A stretch of DNA of 64,000 nucleotides from Romboutsia sedimentorum (lineage in GTDB: Bacteria > Bacillota > Clostridia > Peptostreptococcales > Peptostreptococcaceae). Where the stretch lies: the NCBI RefSeq assembly GCF_030131845.1, contig NZ_JASKYM010000002.1:232247-296246 (forward strand). The letters are read 5' to 3'. A program made the translations under genes and the position numbers. Of this stretch, positions 52,597 to 61,062 are shown in pieces. Each line of letters begins with the position of its first letter. Positions within the stretch are counted from its first letter, which is position 1. The notes under the pieces are model-generated. The model did no database searches, was not told the origin of the DNA, and saw only the letters and a program-made list of their open reading frames with translations.

Positions 52597-55050
52597 ATGT
52601 ACAAATATATAAATGTATTTAGTATATCAATTTTTCTTATGAGTTTGTATATTCTATGGGCAAGTTGGAGTATAAACAAGACAAAACGAAATGGAATTTT
52701 ATTAGGAATATTAGTAACCATAGTAAGTTCTAAAATTTTATATATAACTATGAATGAAGGGGCTTTAAATTTAAATTATATATATAAAGTAATGGTAGTA
52801 TTATTGATAATAAAGATAAACATAAGGGCTAGCCAAAATAAAATACCTAGAGCTTTGATTTTTATAAATTATATGTTAGGAATTATTAATTTATATATTA
52901 CGATGTTTTATAATACTAATATAGACACTATATTAATAGGTTCTTACTTATTAATGAGTGCTTTATGCTTAAGCTTTACCGTAATATATGTGAAAAAGCT
53001 TAATGCAAAAGAAACTCTATTGCTAACTTTAATATATCTAGATTTATTTACTTTTATATTAGTTAAAGAGAGAGCAAATTATTTGTACACAAATAATATA
53101 GTAGATATTACAATTTCTATGTATGTATTTTTAAGCATATTTAAAGCAGATATTGTAGATGCAAATAATAGAAAATTAAAAATGAAAAGTGAATTAAACA
53201 AAGCAAGTATAACAAAAAAAATTAACCTTGGAAATTTAGAAGTTAATAGAAATATAAGCAATATGATTAATGAAAGCTTATCTAAGAAGCAAATTTTAAT
53301 GAAAACTATAGTAGATGAGTATAATAGATGCACATTTATAATAGATAGTGAAGGGTATATATTAAATGAAGATAATAGTTTTTCTAAAATGTGGAAGAAG
53401 TATTCAAAGTATAACTATAAAATAAATTTAAATGCTTTTCTAAACAACAATATAAAAAATACAAATGATTTTATAAAAAGTATAAATAAAGTTAAGCAAA
53501 AGGGTGTAGAGGTACATGGTGAACTTAGAGGAAAAGAAGGCGAATTTTTTGAATGCACATATGCACCATTTATAATAAGTAATAAAAATATAGGCGTTAT
53601 ATGTTCGATGAAAGATATTACTTATAAAAAGAATAGCGAAACAAAAATCAAAGAAAATAATACGAAATATAGAAAAATAGTAGATAATATACCTTATTCT
53701 ATATTAATTACACATGAAAATAACATACTCTATAATAATAATAAAAATGATGAAATAGATTTTTACAATGAAGATATAAAAAATATTATAGTGGATGCAT
53801 ATACAAGTGGGGAATTAAACTATACTTGTAAAAATAACAAGGAAGTGTGCTTAAATGTTGATAGGGTAAGTTTTGATGATATAGAAAGTGAAAAAAATTT
53901 AGTGGTTATAAGAGATATAACAAACTACAAAAAAATACTGAAAGATGTAGAATATAGCAAAGAAAAATATGAATCATTAGTAAATGTAATACCAGAGGGC
54001 ATATACTTATCAAATTATGACAATAAAGTAATTACTTATTCTAATAAAATGTTTTCAAGATTAATAGATAAAGATGGGTTAAATAAAATTGAAAATAGTA
54101 CTATAACGTTAGGAAAAAACAACGATAACTTTAAGTTTATGAGAAAAATTATAACAAATAAATATGGAGAAATAGTTAACGTTGAGAGTGGAGAAATGCT
54201 AATAGAAGTAAACAACAAAATTAAAACAGTGGGGATTATAAGAGATATAACTGAACAAGTAAAAACAGAAGATATGGAACGAGAAATTGAAGTTAAGAAA
54301 AAAGAAAATGAGATAAAAACAGAGTTCTTTGTAAACATATCTCATGAATTAAAGACACCATTAAACGTAATATCTTCATCAAATCAGTTATTAGAAATTA
54401 TGAATAAAGATTACATAAGCAAAAACCCTGATAGTGAAATTTCTAAATCTGTACAGATAGTAAAAAAACATTCATATATGCTAATGGGGTTAATTAATAA
54501 TATAATAGACTTAGCTAAATTAGAATCGAAATTTCATGAATCAAAAATGGACTACTATAATATAGTTAGTGTTATAGAAGATGTGTGTGAAGAATTCAAT
54601 AAACATGTAAAAATAAATGATATAGAAATCTTATTTGATACTGATGAAGAAGAAAGAATTGCTAATGTAGACCCAAGTGATATTGAAAAAATAGTTTTGA
54701 CATTATTATCGATGGTTATAAGGTATTCATATAAACATAGTACTATATGTGTTGATTTGAGCAGCTATGAAAATAAAACTAAGATAACTATCAAAAATAA
54801 AGGTGGATATGATTACAATAGATACCTAAATGATCAAGAGAGAAGAAGTTTAGATATTGGAGTAGCTGTGGCTAAATCAATGATGGAATTATATAAAGGA
54901 AGTATAGATATAAAAACAGGATCTAAAAAGGATATTGAGATTAATGTGGAAATAGAGGTAAACAAAGAAATTGACAACTATAAAAAAAGAGCGAAGTCAA
55001 ATGGAGATGAATTTATTTACACAGAATATTTAAGAATGTGCAATTTATAA
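52597..55050 (+). CDS. Orphan sensor histidine kinase-like protein with intact His but degenerate ATP-binding domain
   Basis: An 817-residue membrane sensor, paralogous in layout to its upstream neighbour: six or seven N-terminal membrane helices (to about 190), then three PAS-like regions (about 235-345, 355-450, 455-560). The DHp motif FFVNISHELKTPLNVI is canonical, with His583. The HATPase-like domain has lost its ATP site: N-box reads VLTLLSMVIRYS (Thr702, Met706 for Asn), G1 reads IKNKGGYDY (Asn734 for Asp), the F-box is missing, and G2 reads SLDIGVAVAK with one Gly left. It may be phosphorylated in trans by the upstream protein and pass phosphate to Spo0A; both are inference. Confidence 0.9.
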   Translation: MYKYINVFSISIFLMSLYILWASWSINKTKRNGILLGILVTIVSSKILYITMNEGALNLNYIYKVMVVLLIIKINIRASQNKIPRALIFINYMLGIINLYITMFYNTNIDTILIGSYLLMSALCLSFTVIYVKKLNAKETLLLTLIYLDLFTFILVKERANYLYTNNIVDITISMYVFLSIFKADIVDANNRKLKMKSELNKASITKKINLGNLEVNRNISNMINESLSKKQILMKTIVDEYNRCTFIIDSEGYILNEDNSFSKMWKKYSKYNYKINLNAFLNNNIKNTNDFIKSINKVKQKGVEVHGELRGKEGEFFECTYAPFIISNKNIGVICSMKDITYKKNSETKIKENNTKYRKIVDNIPYSILITHENNILYNNNKNDEIDFYNEDIKNIIVDAYTSGELNYTCKNNKEVCLNVDRVSFDDIESEKNLVVIRDITNYKKILKDVEYSKEKYESLVNVIPEGIYLSNYDNKVITYSNKMFSRLIDKDGLNKIENSTITLGKNNDNFKFMRKIITNKYGEIVNVESGEMLIEVNNKIKTVGIIRDITEQVKTEDMEREIEVKKKENEIKTEFFVNISHELKTPLNVISSSNQLLEIMNKDYISKNPDSEISKSVQIVKKHSYMLMGLINNIIDLAKLESKFHESKMDYYNIVSVIEDVCEEFNKHVKINDIEILFDTDEEERIANVDPSDIEKIVLTLLSMVIRYSYKHSTICVDLSSYENKTKITIKNKGGYDYNRYLNDQERRSLDIGVAVAKSMMELYKGSIDIKTGSKKDIEINVEIEVNKEIDNYKKRAKSNGDEFIYTEYLRMCNL

Positions 55051-55110
55051 ATAAAATGGTATAAATTAACAAATATATGACAATAAAAATAGATAGGAGT
55101 ATATGCAAAA

Positions 55111-55959
55111 ATGAATTCAACAACTAAAATTATAGGACTTTTAGGACATCCGGTTAAACATAGCTTTTCCCCAGATATACATAATTACTTATTTGAAAAG
55201 TATAATCAAAATAGTGCTTACTGCTGTTTTGATGTTGAGGAAGACAAATTAAAAGAAGGTGTAGAAGGTATAAAAGCTTTAGGAATCAAAGGTTGTAATG
55301 TTACGATACCTCATAAAGTTAATATAATAACTCATCTGGACAATATTGATAAAAATGCAAAATTAATAGGAGCCGTAAATACTGTAAAAAATGAAAAAGG
55401 AAATTTAAAAGGATATAATACTGATGGATCAGGCTTCGTAAAAGCTATATTAAGTAAAGGTTACGATTTAGAAAATAAAAAAATAATGATAATAGGAGCA
55501 GGAGGTGCATGTAGAAGCATAGCTGTAGAATTAGCTTCGAAAGGTGTTTTATCTATAGAAATTAGAAATAGGAGCATAAACAAAGCTAGTGAAATAGTTA
55601 GAACAATAGAGAATAATTTTAGTACAAGGATTTTATGCTCAACAGAAATTATAAAAGAAAATGATTTAGATGACATAGATATATTAATAAATACAACACC
55701 TATAGGTATGGAAACTGATTTATGCCCTATAAGTGAAAGTATAAGTTTGAGCAAAGATATATTAGTTTGTGATATAGTATACAAACCGCATAATACAGCA
55801 TTTATAAAATGGGCAAAAAGAAATGAATTAGAAGTTATATATGGAATAGATATGCTTATAAATCAGGCACTACATGCATTTTACATATGGACAGGAATTG
55901 AACCAAGTAAAGAAGATGAAGAATGTATAAAAAATCTTTATAAAAAAACTATTGAATAG
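55111..55959 (+). CDS. aroE: Shikimate dehydrogenase
   Basis: Reduces 3-dehydroshikimate to shikimate with NADPH. 282 residues with LLGHPVKHSFSPDIHNYLF at the N-terminus (substrate Ser), GCNVTIPHKVNI (catalytic Lys near residue 66), GYNTDGSGFVKAI (catalytic Asp near 102), MIIGAGGACRSIAVELASKG as Rossmann loop, and INTTPIGM. SD TAGGAGTA. aroK and aroQ lie 2 kb downstream, with prepilin genes between them. Confidence 0.96.
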   Translation: MNSTTKIIGLLGHPVKHSFSPDIHNYLFEKYNQNSAYCCFDVEEDKLKEGVEGIKALGIKGCNVTIPHKVNIITHLDNIDKNAKLIGAVNTVKNEKGNLKGYNTDGSGFVKAILSKGYDLENKKIMIIGAGGACRSIAVELASKGVLSIEIRNRSINKASEIVRTIENNFSTRILCSTEIIKENDLDDIDILINTTPIGMETDLCPISESISLSKDILVCDIVYKPHNTAFIKWAKRNELEVIYGIDMLINQALHAFYIWTGIEPSKEDEECIKNLYKKTIE

Positions 55960-56060
55960 AAAATCTTATATTTATAATCTTATCTGCATTATTACTTAAA
56001 AATTAATACAACATATATAATGTATTTGTGGTTTGAAATTAATTATTAAGGAGATTTAAA

Positions 56061-56420
56061 TTGAAGGGAAAACAAGATGGTTTTGTATCCATTGAATGTA
56101 TAATGAGTATTTCTATAATATGTATTGGAATATATATTATATCGACATCTTTATATAGTAGTTATTGTTTTATAAACTACAATAAAGAACAATTCCAAAT
56201 GCTAAATATAGCTAAGTCTAAAATAGAAGATGCTAAATATTATGTTAAAAATAGTGGATTAAAAATAGTAGAAAATAGCTATGATGTAGAATGTGAAAAT
56301 GGGTATAAAATAGATACAACTATACAAAAAGATAGAGATTACTATCAATGCTATAAAATTAATGTAGGTGTATCGAATAAAAAACATGATATAAGGCTTA
56401 ATAGCTATGCAACACAATAA
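56061..56420 (+). CDS. Prepilin-like protein (type IV pilus/pseudopilin N-terminus)
   Basis: A 119-residue protein with a short charged leader MKGKQDG followed by FVSIECIMSISIICIGIYII, the pattern of a class III signal peptide: Gly at -1, Phe at +1 and Glu at +5, then a long hydrophobic helix. Start is TTG 56061, SD AAGGAGAT. The rest is a small soluble domain without recognisable motif. It overlaps the next gene by 14 bases. It is probably a minor pilin or pseudopilin; no assembly genes are in the window. Confidence 0.82.
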   Translation: MKGKQDGFVSIECIMSISIICIGIYIISTSLYSSYCFINYNKEQFQMLNIAKSKIEDAKYYVKNSGLKIVENSYDVECENGYKIDTTIQKDRDYYQCYKINVGVSNKKHDIRLNSYATQ

Positions 56421-56970
56421 TAAAGGATCTATATTAGTGACTACATTGATAATATTTTCTATAATATTAACAATGGTTATGACTTGTATAGGATTACATT
56501 ATACTAATTCTAATATTTTTAATTTGGAATATAAAGAAACTGATATGACTGAAATTGGTTATGGAGCTATTGAGATAGTTAATAGCAACATATTAGAATC
56601 AGTTCAATACATACTAAAAAACACGTCTAATAAAGATGAATTTAATAACTATTTCTTAGGAAATAACTTTTTAATTGAGATAAAAGATATAACTAAAAGT
56701 GAATTAAAAGGAGTTTCAATAAATGTGCCAAGTAATATAAAGATAGACAATACAAGTGGAACTTTAGAATTTAAAGTGATTAGTGATGTAGTAGATAATA
56801 AATATAGTAAAAAATTTCAGGCTAGCGTAAAAATAAACAATCCTTTTTTTAACTCGGTAAAAGATTTTGATGAAAATTTAAAAGAAGACAAAGATGATAA
56901 TGTTGAAACTGACATAAAAGAATATAATATAAAAGAAATAGTAAAAGTATATGATTACAAGGAGATATAA
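56407..56970 (+). CDS. PilX-like pilus-associated protein with N-terminal helix
   Basis: A 187-residue protein beginning MQHNNKGSILVTTLIIFSII, followed by a hydrophobic helix to about residue 30. The Gly-Ser start and lack of Glu5 recall PilX/GspK-type minor pilins, which often lack Glu5. The remainder is soluble, Lys/Asp-rich, ending in an acidic tail. Its start overlaps the previous prepilin gene, and the next prepilin follows 3 bases after the stop. Function is inferred only from context and the N-terminus. Confidence 0.72.
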   Translation: MQHNNKGSILVTTLIIFSIILTMVMTCIGLHYTNSNIFNLEYKETDMTEIGYGAIEIVNSNILESVQYILKNTSNKDEFNNYFLGNNFLIEIKDITKSELKGVSINVPSNIKIDNTSGTLEFKVISDVVDNKYSKKFQASVKINNPFFNSVKDFDENLKEDKDDNVETDIKEYNIKEIVKVYDYKEI

Positions 56971-56973
56971 ATT

Positions 56974-57413
56974 ATGAAAAGAGAAGGAATGTGACATTAG
57001 TAGAATTAGTGATAACCATAAGTGTAATGCTATTAATATCAACATTATGTTTTTCAAAAGAAGATATAACTAAGCATCAAATAAATTTATTTACAAAACA
57101 ACTTTGTTCAGACATAAGATATATAAGAAAAACGAATATGCTAGGAGATTCTAATACATTTATATATTATAAGAAAAATAAAGATGCTATTAGTTATGTT
57201 CTAAGATCTAACGGAAAAGATATTAAAGAAATTAAATTGCCTAATAATGTAAATTTAGAATATATTGAAGAGAAGATGTTTTTTAAAAGAGATGGATCAC
57301 CAGATCCAAAAGGCCAAACCATAAGGGTTTATGACAATAAAACTAAAAAAGAAATAACAGTAGTACCTGTAAGCGGAAGAGTGCTTTTAAAGGAAGGGAA
57401 GTATGAAACGTAA
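56974..57413 (+). pseudogene. Prepilin-like gene with leader and body out of frame (2-base offset)
   Basis: ATG 56974, 9-10 bases after SD AAGGAG, encodes M-K-R-E-G-M and then TGA (56992-56994). The frame that begins at 56991 reads TLVELVITISVMLLIS and stays open for 140 codons to 57413. Removing two bases (TG) after ATG 56989-56991 would give KREG followed by MTLVELV, a perfect prepilin site with Glu at +5. As read, the leader is in another frame. A frameshift mutation, a read error, or reinitiation at GTG 56991 (without leader) are the options. The body is a GspH/ComGD-like pseudopilin of about 140 residues and appears otherwise intact. Confidence 0.75.
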
Positions 57414-57936
57414 AGAAGGATATTTGCTTTTAGAGAGTATAATTTCTTTATCGGTTATACTAATAATAATATCTATACTTTATTATTTATTATTTTTTTC
57501 GTATAATACTAAAATTAAGCTTGAAGATAAAGTAGAATTGCAACAACAAGCTAACGAAATGAGTAGATATATAGAAGAGACCATAGGGGATTCTAAAGGA
57601 TTGATTAGTATAAATTCTAAAGATTTAAACTATGGCGATTCTATAATAGATGCAACATCTATAAAGTGTAGATATAAGAATGACATAAATAGTATAAAAG
57701 ATAAAGAAATTAGTTTGAAGCAAAACTTAAATAAACTTTTTATAAATAATTTAAGCAATAGTGGAAATAGTGAGCAAGGCGGATATGAAATAGGGGATTA
57801 CATAGATAATATGTATGTATCTGTGCATCAGCAAGGTAAATTTATAAAAATAAAGTTAGAACTATCTAAAAATAATGAAAAATTACAAACAGAATTTAAA
57901 GTAAACATAAGAAACTTTGAGGGAGAGCAGATATGA
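57403..57936 (+). CDS. Prepilin-like protein (PilW/ComGF-like)
   Basis: A 177-residue protein with leader MKRKEG and mature start YLLLESIISLSVILIIISIL: Gly at -1, aromatic at +1, Glu at +5, then a hydrophobic helix to about residue 30. The soluble part has no motif that I recognise. It overlaps the preceding gene by 11 bases and aroK by 4, so the prepilin genes are translationally coupled into the shikimate genes. PilW-like minor pilin is the best guess. Confidence 0.82.
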   Translation: MKRKEGYLLLESIISLSVILIIISILYYLLFFSYNTKIKLEDKVELQQQANEMSRYIEETIGDSKGLISINSKDLNYGDSIIDATSIKCRYKNDINSIKDKEISLKQNLNKLFINNLSNSGNSEQGGYEIGDYIDNMYVSVHQQGKFIKIKLELSKNNEKLQTEFKVNIRNFEGEQI

Positions 57937-58439
57937 GAATAATATTAATTGGTTTTATGGGAGTAGGAAAAACTGTAGTAGGAAAATCATTAGCTAAAAA
58001 TCTTAGTATCAAATTTATAGATATGGATAATGAAATCGAGAAAAGAGAAAATAAGATTATATCTGATATATTTAAAGAATCTGGAGAAGAATATTTTAGA
58101 AAATTAGAAAATGATTTATTAAAAGAGTTAGTAAAACAAGATAACATTATAATTTCAACAGGCGGTGGAATAATTACAAAACAAGAAAATATAGATATAT
58201 TAAAACAAGAAAGAAAAGTTGTTTTTTTAGATGCAAATGTATGGACAATACAAAAGAATGTATCTAAGGAGATAAATAAACGTCCATTACTTAAACAAAG
58301 CGAAAATATAGCTGAAACTATAGATAATCTTTTGAAAAAAAGAATAAATAAATATAATGATACTTATAACATAAAAATAGACATAAATGATAAAAATATA
58401 AATGAAGTAGTTAGTGAAATACTTGTTCACATTGGATAA
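57933..58439 (+). CDS. aroK: Shikimate kinase
   Basis: Phosphorylates shikimate at the 3-hydroxyl. 168 residues: Walker A GFMGVGKTVVGKSLA near residue 6, FIDMDNEIEKR with the shikimate-binding Asp near 30, GEEYFRKLEN (Arg) near 55, STGGGII near 76, and lid NKRPLL near 114. It overlaps the upstream prepilin gene by 4 bases. aroQ follows after 53 bases. Confidence 0.96.
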   Translation: MRIILIGFMGVGKTVVGKSLAKNLSIKFIDMDNEIEKRENKIISDIFKESGEEYFRKLENDLLKELVKQDNIIISTGGGIITKQENIDILKQERKVVFLDANVWTIQKNVSKEINKRPLLKQSENIAETIDNLLKKRINKYNDTYNIKIDINDKNINEVVSEILVHIG

Positions 58440-58492
58440 TATATGATATTATTAAGGTAGTAAAATTTGTAATCAATTTGTCGGGGGTGCTT

Positions 58493-58939
58493 ATGAACAT
58501 TATAGTAATTAATGGACCCAACTTAAACATGTTAGGGAAAAGAGAAAAGAGTATATATGGAAAAAATACTTTAAGTGATTTGGAGACATACATAAAAGAA
58601 GAGTTTAAAGTATCGGAAAATGATTTATGTATAGATTTTTTTCAAAGCAATCATGAAGGTTGTATAATAGATAAAATACATGATGCTATGGGTATTTATG
58701 ATGGAATAGTTATAAATCCAGGTGCTTTTACCCATTACAGCTATGCTATTCATGATGCCATTAAATCTATAGATATTGACGTAGTAGAGGTTCATATATC
58801 TAATATTCATCAAAGAGAAGAATTTAGACAAAAGAGCGTTACAGCAAAAGCTTGTATAGGTCAAATATCTGGACTTGGATTTGATAGTTACATATTTGGA
58901 ATAAGAGCTTTAATGAATCAAAATAAGATTTTATATTAA
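58493..58939 (+). CDS. aroQ: Type II 3-dehydroquinate dehydratase
   Basis: Dehydrates 3-dehydroquinate in the shikimate pathway. 148 residues, starting MNIIVINGPNLNMLGKRE (catalytic Arg/Tyr region SIYG follows), with FFQSNHEGCIIDKIH near residue 46, INPGAFTHYSYAIHDAI near 74, VEVHISNIHQREEFR (catalytic His) near 98 and ISGLGFDSYIFGIRAL at the end. Start ATG 58493 is set by SD GGGGGTG (58483-58489). Its promoter is unclear; efp has its own downstream. Confidence 0.96.
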   Translation: MNIIVINGPNLNMLGKREKSIYGKNTLSDLETYIKEEFKVSENDLCIDFFQSNHEGCIIDKIHDAMGIYDGIVINPGAFTHYSYAIHDAIKSIDIDVVEVHISNIHQREEFRQKSVTAKACIGQISGLGFDSYIFGIRALMNQNKILY

Positions 58940-58959
58940 CTCAAACTATATCAATAGAA

Positions 58960-58988
58960 CTTGACAAGATTACAATAGGATATATAAT
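58960..58988 (+). promoter_or_regulatory. Consensus SigA promoter of efp
   Basis: -35 TTGACA (58960-58965), 17-bp spacer, -10 TATAAT (58983-58988): all twelve bases match consensus. Start expected near 58995, giving a 5' leader of about 114 bases. Confidence 0.92.
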
Positions 58989-58995
58989 TGAAAAA

Positions 58996-59070
58996 GGTAT
59001 GGTGATATATATACATATGCATAGATTGCAAAAGAATATAGAATTATTTAATAATGAGTATCACCAAACC
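58996..59070 (+). promoter_or_regulatory. 5'-terminal stem-loop in the efp leader
   Basis: GGTATGGTGATA (58996-59007) pairs with TATCACCAAACC (59059-59070) over 12 positions with a single mismatch, enclosing 51 bases. It would begin at the first base or two of the efp transcript, a position that often protects mRNA. It does not cover the SD TGGAGGA. Confidence 0.6.
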
Positions 59071-59108
59071 ATAATAAAATAAAATTATTTTTATATGGAG
59101 GAACAAAG

Positions 59109-59666
59109 ATGGTTTCAGCAAGTGATTTTAGAAAAGGTGTAACATTTGAAAAAGATGGACAACCATGTTTAATAGTTGATTTCCAACACGTTAAACCAGG
59201 TAAAGGTGCAGCGTTCGTAAGAACTAAATACAGAAATTTAAAGAATGGAGCAATAAGAGAAGAAGCTTTTAACCCAAGTGATAAATTCCCTAAAGCTCAT
59301 ATAGACACAAGACAAATGCAATATTTATATAGTGATGGAGATTTATACTACTTTATGGATGAAGAAACATTTGACCAAATTCCTTTAAACTATGTTCAAG
59401 TTGAAGAAGCTATAAAGTTCTTAAAAGAAAATGAAGTTGCTACTATAAGATTCTACCAAGGACAAGCTTTCCAAGTTGAAGCTCCGAACTTTGCAGAATT
59501 AGAAGTTGTAGAAACAGAACCAGGAGTAAAGGGTGATACTGCAAATAACGTAACTAAAGCAGCTACAGTAGAAACTGGTGCAGTTGTTCAAGTTCCTTTA
59601 TTCATAAATCAAGGAGACAAAGTAAAGATAGACACTAGAACTGGAGATTATTTATCAAGAGTTTAA
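59109..59666 (+). CDS. efp: Translation elongation factor P
   Basis: EF-P relieves ribosome stalling at polyproline. 185 residues, three OB-like domains. The tip loop [16 protein letters not shown] holds the Lys (near residue 32) that some bacteria modify. [47 protein letters not shown] at the C-terminus is the family signature region. SD TGGAGGA. Expressed from a perfect SigA promoter; codon use (AAC, GGA, CCA) is that of an abundant protein. Confidence 0.98.
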   Translation: MVSASDFRKGVTFEKDGQPCLIVDFQHVKPGKGAAFVRTKYRNLKNGAIREEAFNPSDKFPKAHIDTRQMQYLYSDGDLYYFMDEETFDQIPLNYVQVEEAIKFLKENEVATIRFYQGQAFQVEAPNFAELEVVETEPGVKGDTANNVTKAATVETGAVVQVPLFINQGDKVKIDTRTGDYLSRV

Positions 59667-59678
59667 GAATCTATGTAT

Positions 59679-59720
59679 AAAAAGCTGGTATATCTTAATA
59701 ATAAAGATGTACGGGCTTTT
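59679..59720 (+). terminator. Terminator after efp
   Basis: AAAAGC (59680-59685) and TATATCTT pair with AAGATGTA and GCTTTT (59715-59720) with mismatches between, followed by AATTTATA. The hairpin is clear, the T-tract short. Confidence 0.65.
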
Positions 59721-59751
59721 AATTTATATAAAAAGAAAGAGAGGGGTATCT

Positions 59752-60168
59752 ATGAAATATTTATATGAAGAAGTTGCATACCTAAAAGGATTAGCTGAAG
59801 GACTAGAAATAAGCACTGAAAGCAAAGAAGGCAAAATAATACATAAAATAGTAGACGTATTAGAAAGTTTTGCAGATGCAATAGTGGAGTTAGATGAAGA
59901 ACAAGCTGATTTAGTAGAATATGTAGAATCTATTGACGAAGATTTATCAGATATAGAAGACGATATATACGAAGATGGTGATGACGAAGACGAAGAAGAG
60001 CTTAGCTTCATAGAAATGGAATGTCCCAATTGTGGAGATTTGGTAGAAGTAGATGAAGAATTACTATACGATGATGAAGTAGATGTAGTTTGCCCTAATT
60101 GCCAGGCAATTATATTATCAGCAGATGATAATGATGATTGCATGTGTATAGATTTAGACGAAAACTAA
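59752..60168 (+). CDS. Small acidic zinc-ribbon protein, CD1247-type N-terminal domain
   Basis: A 138-residue protein. Residues 1-50 (MKYLYEEVAYLKGLAEGLEI) match a domain known from Clostridioides and relatives as the CD1247 N-terminal domain; the middle is a very acidic Asp/Glu stretch (about 60-85); the C-terminal part has MECPNCGDLVEVDEE and VVCPNCQAIIL, a four-cysteine zinc ribbon. ATG 59752 is set by SD GAGAGGGG. No function is known to me. It stands alone between two terminators after efp. Confidence 0.85.
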   Translation: MKYLYEEVAYLKGLAEGLEISTESKEGKIIHKIVDVLESFADAIVELDEEQADLVEYVESIDEDLSDIEDDIYEDGDDEDEEELSFIEMECPNCGDLVEVDEELLYDDEVDVVCPNCQAIILSADDNDDCMCIDLDEN

Positions 60169-60181
60169 ACAAAGAATAGAG

Positions 60182-60211
60182 ACCTATGAGATTTAAATCT
60201 CATAGGTTTTT
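60182..60211 (+). terminator. Terminator after the CD1247-like gene
   Basis: ACCTATGAGATTT (60182-60194) pairs with AAATCTCATAGGT (60195-60207), a 13-bp perfect palindrome, followed by TTTTCTG. Strong. Confidence 0.92.
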
Positions 60212-60327
60212 CTGTATATGAAAGAAGGGATATAAAGGGGAATAGAATATAAATGAATTTTATTTTGCAATACTTCTAGAAAAATAGTACACTATAATCT
60301 AGAGATAATTAACTCGGAGGTAGTAGT

Positions 60328-61029
60328 ATGAAAATAAATAAGAAAATATCTGATACTATAGATAAGTTTGAAAATATAATAGACTATAAATTTGAAAATA
60401 GAGAATACATATTAGAAGCTCTTACTCATAGTTCATATTCTAATGAAAATAAAGATTATAATTTTAATGAACGATTAGAGTTTTTAGGTGATTCAGTTTT
60501 AAGTATAGTTGTAAGTGAATATCTATTTAAAAAAGAAACAAACCTTCCAGAAGGGGAACTTACTAAATTAAGAGCAAATATAGTATGTGAAGAGTCATTA
60601 AGTGATGCAGCTAATGAAATAAATCTTGGCGAACATATGTTACTTGGAAAAGGTGAGGAAGCTACTGGAGGAAGAAAAAGAATATCGATTATTGCAGATG
60701 CATTTGAAGCAGTTATAGCAGCCATTTATTTAGATGGTGGTATAGAAAGTGCTAGAAAATTTGTACTAAACTATATGGAAGATATAATATGTGATTCTAG
60801 AAAAGGTAAAATATTTAGAGATTATAAAACACACCTTCAAGAAGTACTACAAGGTAAAGGTGAAAATAATATATGGTACAAACTAGTAGAAGAAAAAGGA
60901 CCAGACCATAATAAGAGCTTTGTTATGCAAGTTGGTACAAATGAGGAAGTTTTAGGTTTAGGAGAAGGAAAAAGCAAAAAAGAAGCAGAGCAATTAGCTG
61001 CAAAGGTGGCACTAAAAAATAACATATAG
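60328..61029 (+). CDS. rnc: Ribonuclease III
   Basis: RNase III cuts double-stranded RNA in rRNA maturation and regulation. 233 residues: catalytic motif NERLEFLGDSVLSIVVSEYLF near residue 47 with its Glu/Asp pair, DAFEAVIAAIYLDGG near 122, and a C-terminal dsRNA-binding domain (about 160-231) with YKTHLQEVLQGKG and GEGKSKKEAEQLAAKVAL. SD CGGAGGTAG. The order rnc, radical SAM gene, smc is common in Clostridia. Confidence 0.97.
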   Translation: MKINKKISDTIDKFENIIDYKFENREYILEALTHSSYSNENKDYNFNERLEFLGDSVLSIVVSEYLFKKETNLPEGELTKLRANIVCEESLSDAANEINLGEHMLLGKGEEATGGRKRISIIADAFEAVIAAIYLDGGIESARKFVLNYMEDIICDSRKGKIFRDYKTHLQEVLQGKGENNIWYKLVEEKGPDHNKSFVMQVGTNEEVLGLGEGKSKKEAEQLAAKVALKNNI

Positions 61030-61062
61030 ATCAAATAAATATTATCAAAAGGATGACATTAA

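Noticed and set aside
59724..60143. Serine-rich minus-strand frame opposite the CD1247-like gene
   Set aside because: The poly-Ser is only the reverse complement of the Asp/Glu-coding stretch; no start signal.
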